Source: Methanocaldococcus lauensis (lineage in GTDB: Archaea > AGJL01 > Methanococci > Methanococcales > Methanocaldococcaceae). From it: 64,000 bases of DNA. A program made the position numbers and the translations under genes. The notes beneath the pieces are model-generated. The model was not told the DNA's origin. It did no database searches and saw nothing but the letters and a program-made list of their open reading frames with translations. Location: positions 825,030 through 889,029 of the forward strand of contig NZ_LR792632.1 of assembly GCF_902827225.1 (NCBI RefSeq). Reading direction: 5' to 3'. Shown here piece after piece: positions 59,798 through 64,000 of the stretch (position 1 is the first letter of the stretch; each line of letters begins with the position of its first letter).

Positions 59798-60156
59798 CGC
59801 TAAAAATTTTTATTTTTTGATTTAAAGGATTTTAATTTAATATTTTTAAATTTTAGGGGATTTTATTAAATTTCGGAGGGTCTTCTATTTTGATTAATTT
59901 GAATAATTAAGTTTATTAAATTATCGCGATTTTTAAGATAGTTTGGTTATTTGTTTTTATCTATAATTTTCTCCAACAATTAGGTTAATATTAAAAATTT
60001 AAAGAATTTTTAAACTAATAAATAAAAATAGAAAAGTTTATATATAAGTTCGGAGGTATATAAATAACAAGGGTTACTGACCCTCCGAACTATAACCCCC
60101 CAACAAAGAAGCATAATAAAGTAATTTTAGTCCTTAATCTCAAAAAATTATACCCT
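59798..60156 (+). promoter_or_regulatory. CRISPR leader of array 2
   Basis: This leader has the same length (359 bases) and nearly the same sequence as that of array 1, including the TTTATATATA box at 60037-60046, again 239 bases from the leader start. Here the dyad GTTCGGAGG 60048-60056 with CCTCCGAAC 60082-60090 is perfect. Differences between the two leaders cluster at about 59970-60020. Confidence 0.85.
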
Positions 60157-61766
60157 GTCTAAAATCAGACCCCTAAGGGGATGGAAATTGCATTTGAGAT
60201 TTTGAAATTTAGTTATTCATTGTCTAAAATCAGACCCCTAAGGGGATGGAAATTAGCCCACCAGGGGGCGTCATCGATGTCTGTTTTGTCTAAAATCAGA
60301 CCCCTAAGGGGATGGAAATAAACCACAACCTAAGCAAACCAAACTAAACTTCTTAGAGTCTAAAATCAGACCCCTAAGGGGATGGAAATATAAACTTTAT
60401 TACGACTTCTAAAATGAGATTGTAAGGTCTAAAATCAGACCCCTAAGGGGATGGAAATGTGTTTTCCAAATCTACACACATAATCTACATCTATCTGTCT
60501 AAAATCAGACCCCTAAGGGGATGGAAATTACATTAATGTCTATTTTCTCAACATTCCTGTTAAATTTTTTTACATTAAGTCTAAAATCAGACCCCTAAGG
60601 GGATGGAAATGAAACAGGAAATTTAGATATTGATAAGATAATTTAGTCTAAAATCAGACCCCTAAGGGGATGGAAATACATTTTATTCTTTTTGCATATA
60701 ATAATCACATTTTGTTGTCTAAAATCAGACCCCTAAGGGGATGGAAATATAACTTCTTTAAAACTAAATTCTTTATCGTTTATAGTCTAAAATCAGACCC
60801 CTAAGGGGATGGAAATACAGATATTAATAGATTTAATAGTGTATTAGATGCTGTCTAAAATCAGACCCCTAAGGGGATGGAAATTATCGTCATCAAAAAA
60901 TTATTTTTTAAATATTCTTCTTTTATGGTCTAAAATCAGACCCCTAAGGGGATGGAAATAAAAGTTCGAATCATAATATATCTTTATTTATTTTTCTTTC
61001 AGTCTAAAATCAGACCCCTAAGGGGATGGAAATAGTAATACCCATCGACATATTCTATATGAAGTGGTCTAAAATCAGACCCCTAAGGGGATGGAAATAT
61101 ATTAGGATTATCAGCAAGTCCAAAGACATCATCTAAGTCTAAAATCAGACCCCTAAGGGGATGGAAATGATAACAATATGACACTAATAGCAATATAGAG
61201 GGATGTCTAAAATCAGACCCCTAAGGGGATGGAAATACAGGGATTAATAATAAAAACTCCGACTGTCAAATTTACAGTCTAAAATCAGACCCCTAAGGGG
61301 ATGGAAATGAACTGTTGTCAGAAGAGAGTTCTTTAATAAATACAGACGAGTCTAAAATCAGACCCCTAAGGGGATGGAAATATATATACTTGGACATCCA
61401 TAATACCTCCCCATACTGGTCTAAAATCAGACCCCTAAGGGGATGGAAATGATTCTCTATCTACTAAAATGTAGCCCATAAAATCCCGTCTAAAATCAGA
61501 CCCCTAAGGGGATGGAAATGATTGAGGGATTACAAACAGAAAACAGATATGCTGCGTCTAAAATCAGACCCCTAAGGGGATGGAAATGTCGTTAGTTAAT
61601 AATCCGAATGTTGTTGATATTTTGATGTCTAAAATCAGACCCCTAAGGGGGAAAATGATTTTAATTTAAGAGGCATTGCTTCCTAAGGGAAGCAATGCAT
61701 CGGGGGTATACCAATAGGGGGTATCCCCCTATGGGTGTAAAATCAGACCCCTAAGGGGATGGAAAT
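60157..61766 (+). CRISPR. CRISPR array 2
   Basis: Twenty-one full 32-base repeats are followed by a split terminal one. Repeats begin at 60157, 60222, 60288, 60358, 60427, 60497, 60579, 60646, 60717, 60785, 60853, 60928, 61002, 61067, 61137, 61205, 61277, 61350, 61419, 61488 and 61556, and a partial one at 61627. They are the same as array 1 except that the last base is always T. Spacers are about 33-50 bases and unlike those of array 1. The last repeat is broken at 61650 and resumes at 61738. Transcription is in the plus direction from the leader. Confidence 0.98.
61651..61737. mobile_element. Palindromic element splitting the last repeat of array 2
   Basis: The 87 bases consist of an AT-rich head, a GCATTGCTTCC/GGAAGCAATGC hairpin (about 61673-61698) and a CGGGGGTATACC...CCCCCTATGGG unit (61700-61736). 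Head, order and insertion point are those of the element in array 1, while the hairpin loops differ. About 20 bases of repeat are present on both sides. It is non-coding. Confidence 0.7.
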
Positions 61767-61901
61767 CAAAAAGGATATAAAAAAGATAAAGATTTTTTAT
61801 CAATTTTTTTATCCAAATATTAAAATAAAAAGAAGCACAATAACATATTTATACCCAAAAACATAGTATTTTAAATAATATTACAACATATGGGGGTTAT
61901 T

Positions 61902-62645
61902 ATGAAGATTTCTATATGTGGAAAAGGTGGATGTGGAAAAAGTACAATATCTTCTTTAATTGCAAAAGAATTTGCTAAAAAAGGTTACAATGTTTTAGTA
62001 ATTGATGGAGATGAATCTAATATCAGTTTGCACAAATTTTTAGGGATGAATCAACCAAAAGATTTTATAGAATACTTAGGCGGCAGAAAAATTTTCATGC
62101 AAAAGGTAAAATCTAAAAAAAATGTTGATTTATTTGATGAAATGACAATTGACGATTTACCAAAAGATTACATAGTTGAGAAAGACAATATAAAACTTTT
62201 AGCTATGGGTAAAATCCACGATTTTGGAGAAGGTTGTGCATGTCCAATGGGTGTTTTATTAAGAGAACTATTAAAGAGTTTAAAATTGAAAGATAATGAA
62301 ATAGTTATCGTAGATACTGAGGCTGGAATTGAGCATTTTGGAAGAGGTGTTGAAGGAGGCTGTGATATAATTATTGGAATCGTTGATCCAACTTATGAGT
62401 CTATAAGATTGGCAAAAAAAATAGAGGAAATTGGAGAAAAACTTGGTAAGAAAGTTTATTTCATAGTAAATAAGGTAGATGATGAAACTAAAGATTTAGT
62501 ACTCGAAAATATTAACAAAGATAAAGTAATAGCTATAATTCCTACAAACAAAGATATAGTAAAATTGTGTCTAAGAGGGGAAGAGCTAAATATTGAACTT
62601 CCAGAAATTAACAAAGTAGTCGAATTTTTAATTAACCAAAATTAA
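61902..62645 (+). CDS. CooC-type nickel-insertion ATPase
   Basis: MinD/NifH-type ATPase resembling CooC, which loads nickel into carbon monoxide dehydrogenase. The 247 residues have the deviant Walker A ISICGKGGCGKSTISS at the start, VLVIDGDESNISLHKFLG as switch I, the CooC-type metal site GCACPMG (Cys-x-Cys) near 108, and IVDTEAGIEHFGRG as switch II. ATG 61902 has GGGGGTT upstream. No CODH gene is adjacent, so the client enzyme is elsewhere or different. The 120 bases between array 2 and this gene hold AT-rich promoter-like sequence. Confidence 0.85.
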   Translation: MKISICGKGGCGKSTISSLIAKEFAKKGYNVLVIDGDESNISLHKFLGMNQPKDFIEYLGGRKIFMQKVKSKKNVDLFDEMTIDDLPKDYIVEKDNIKLLAMGKIHDFGEGCACPMGVLLRELLKSLKLKDNEIVIVDTEAGIEHFGRGVEGGCDIIIGIVDPTYESIRLAKKIEEIGEKLGKKVYFIVNKVDDETKDLVLENINKDKVIAIIPTNKDIVKLCLRGEELNIELPEINKVVEFLINQN

Positions 62646-62757
62646 AATTTCTATTTTAAATTTATTTAATCAATTTAATCAAATATAATTTACAGAATCT
62701 TCAATCATTGGATCTTTTTTGTCCATAATATTAACAAAAACTTTTAAAGTGATTATT

Positions 62758-63975
62758 ATGGTAGAGTTATTATCTCCTGCAAATGATATAATATGTCTAA
62801 AAACAGCTATTGATTATGGAGCTGATGCTGTTTATTGTGGTTTGAAAGAGTTAAATATGAGGGCTAATGCAAAGAACTTTACAAGAGAGGAGTTAATTGA
62901 AGGAGTTAAATATGCTCATGATAATAATAAAAAGGTTTATCTCTGCACAAATACAGTTGTTTATGAGAAAGATTTAAAAAAAGTTATGGAAATTTTAGAT
63001 TTTGCAAATTCTGCTGAGGTTGATGCAGTTATTGTTTCAGACATTGGAACTATGCAGTTGGCAAAAGAGTATGGTTTAAGAGTTCATGCAAGTGTTCAAT
63101 GTAATATAACAAATTCTTTAACATCTAAATTTTACTCTAAATTTGCTAAGAGAGTTATATTATCAAGAGAATTAACTTTAAATCAAATAAGAGAGATTAG
63201 AAAAAATTTAAAAAAAGATAATGTAGATTTAGAGTTAGAAGGGTTTGTTCATGGGGCTTTATGTGTTGCTATAAGTGGTAGATGCTTTTTAAGTGCATAT
63301 TTGTTTAATAGGCATGCAAACTGTGGCGACTGCTTACAGCCATGTAGGAGAAGGTGGAAGTTAATTAATGAGCATTTTGATGGAACCTATGAAGTAGTTT
63401 GTGAAGGAAAATATCTGTTATCTCCAAAAGATTTATGCATGATAGAGCATATTCCAGAATTATTGGAGGTTTTTGATTCATTTAAAATTGAAGGTAGAGC
63501 TAAAAATGCTGATTATGTTATGAGAACAACAAAAATTTATAGAGAAGCAATTGATAGCGTTTTTGATGGAACTTACTACGAAAAACTCCATTACTTCAAA
63601 AAAGAGCTACAAAAAGTATATAATAGAGGATATGATACTGGATTCTACTTTAGAGATGTTAATAAAAATCATGATTTCCAATACAATATAGAGGGTAATG
63701 CTTCAAAGTATAGAAAAATAGAAATAGGAAGAGTAGTTAATTTCTATAAAAAAGTTAGTGTGGCAGAGATTGAATTATGGGATGATTTAAAAATTGGAGA
63801 CACTATATTGATAGTAGGAAAAACTACTGGATGCGTTGAAGAAACAGTAAAATCAATGCAAATAAACCATAAAGATGTTAAAGTAGCAAAAAAAGGAGAT
63901 AGAGTTGGAGTTAAATTAAATCACTTAGTTAGGGAGGGAGATAGAGTTTATATATTAAAAGAAATTAGTAATTAA
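62758..63975 (+). CDS. U32-family peptidase-like protein
   Basis: The 405-residue protein is of the U32 family, several members of which modify tRNA or rRNA by hydroxylation rather than act as proteases. It starts MVELLSPANDIICLKTAIDYGADAVYCGL (given in parts: MVELLSPAND, then DYGADAVYCG), carries the signature ELEGFVHGALCVAISGRC followed by FLS near 160, and a cysteine cluster ANCGDCLQPCRRRW that suits an iron-sulfur site. A C-terminal beta domain (RKIEIGRVVNFYKKVS) follows. ATG 62758 is preceded by AGTGATT; the longer reading from 62719 is less likely. Confidence 0.85.
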   Translation: MVELLSPANDIICLKTAIDYGADAVYCGLKELNMRANAKNFTREELIEGVKYAHDNNKKVYLCTNTVVYEKDLKKVMEILDFANSAEVDAVIVSDIGTMQLAKEYGLRVHASVQCNITNSLTSKFYSKFAKRVILSRELTLNQIREIRKNLKKDNVDLELEGFVHGALCVAISGRCFLSAYLFNRHANCGDCLQPCRRRWKLINEHFDGTYEVVCEGKYLLSPKDLCMIEHIPELLEVFDSFKIEGRAKNADYVMRTTKIYREAIDSVFDGTYYEKLHYFKKELQKVYNRGYDTGFYFRDVNKNHDFQYNIEGNASKYRKIEIGRVVNFYKKVSVAEIELWDDLKIGDTILIVGKTTGCVEETVKSMQINHKDVKVAKKGDRVGVKLNHLVREGDRVYILKEISN

Positions 63976-63992
63976 GCAATTTGGGAGATAAA

Positions 63993-64000
63993 ATGCTAAT
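63993..64000 (+). CDS. Start of a further gene, cut by the window end
   Basis: ATG at 63993 follows GGGAGAT (63983-63989) with normal spacing, 17 bases after the U32 gene stops. Only three codons are visible, so nothing can be said about the product beyond likely co-transcription with the U32 gene. Confidence 0.35.

Noticed and set aside
61902-63975. Cas genes downstream of array 2
   Set aside because: The two genes read clearly as a CooC-type ATPase and a U32-family protein; no cas motifs are present.

Overview
The window is about 64 kb of AT-rich chromosome from a hyperthermophilic methanogen of the genus Methanocaldococcus, a close relative of M. jannaschii but not that species. Methanogen-only genes support this: an atwA homologue, methanogenesis marker proteins 4 and 12, mfnB for methanofuran, and an Ehb-type energy-converting hydrogenase operon. 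So do archaeal RPA, CDC48, TFS and RlmE, GGTGAT-like ribosome binding sites, and near residue-for-residue matches to characterised M. jannaschii proteins (NhaP1, MfnB). The cdc48 intein and the mutS gene set it apart from M. jannaschii as I know it.

Layout. 1-6.4 kb: the 3' part of atwA, a GC-rich island that looks like structured RNA, glnK/amt with an NrpR-type operator between them, the antiporter nhaP, ribK and ribB, and a small surface protein with a broken signal peptide. 6.5-15.4 kb: gatA, RPA and a TtuA/TtcA-like thiolase on the minus strand, then a tandem zinc-ribbon protein and cdc48 with a 391-residue intein. 15.4-17.5 kb: a minus-strand pair (TPR protein plus HEPN-like protein), each broken by one base in an A run. 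17.7-22.4 kb: radical SAM, HD hydrolase, DUF99, Nudix and TFS. 22.4-24.2 kb: CRISPR array 1. 24.5-29.0 kb: mutS with an overlapping nuclease-like gene, then hisS.

29.1-33.3 kb is the most striking part. A secreted protein with a C-terminal PD-(D/E)XK-type nuclease domain is followed by a likely immunity gene, then by a decayed orphan toxin module, two paralogous putative immunity genes, fragments of the big toxin, and a second diverged copy of the hisS 3' end. This has the architecture of a polymorphic-toxin island lying between two hisS ends.

33.3-45.7 kb: rlmE, a flippase, a metallo-beta-lactamase protein, a PrcB-like lipoprotein, uppS, methanogenesis markers 4 and 12, an oxyanion ABC transporter (permease and ATPase), prs, a TraB-family protein, truD, two small membrane proteins and tRNA-Val(CAC). 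45.8-51.0 kb: the membrane and ferredoxin subunits of Ehb. 51.0-59.7 kb: mfnB, glmM-glmU, a dCTP deaminase-like gene, a GH114-type lipoprotein, thrB, a TrkA-N protein, DUF483 and pheT. 59.8-61.8 kb: CRISPR array 2, with a 359-base leader that corresponds closely to that of array 1. The window ends with a CooC-type ATPase and a U32 protease-family protein.

The two CRISPR arrays share leader, repeat and, at the distal end, an approximately 87-base palindromic element splitting the last repeat with about 20 bases of repeat duplicated around it. No cas gene lies in the window. All functions are inferred from sequence reading and family knowledge; no database search was run.
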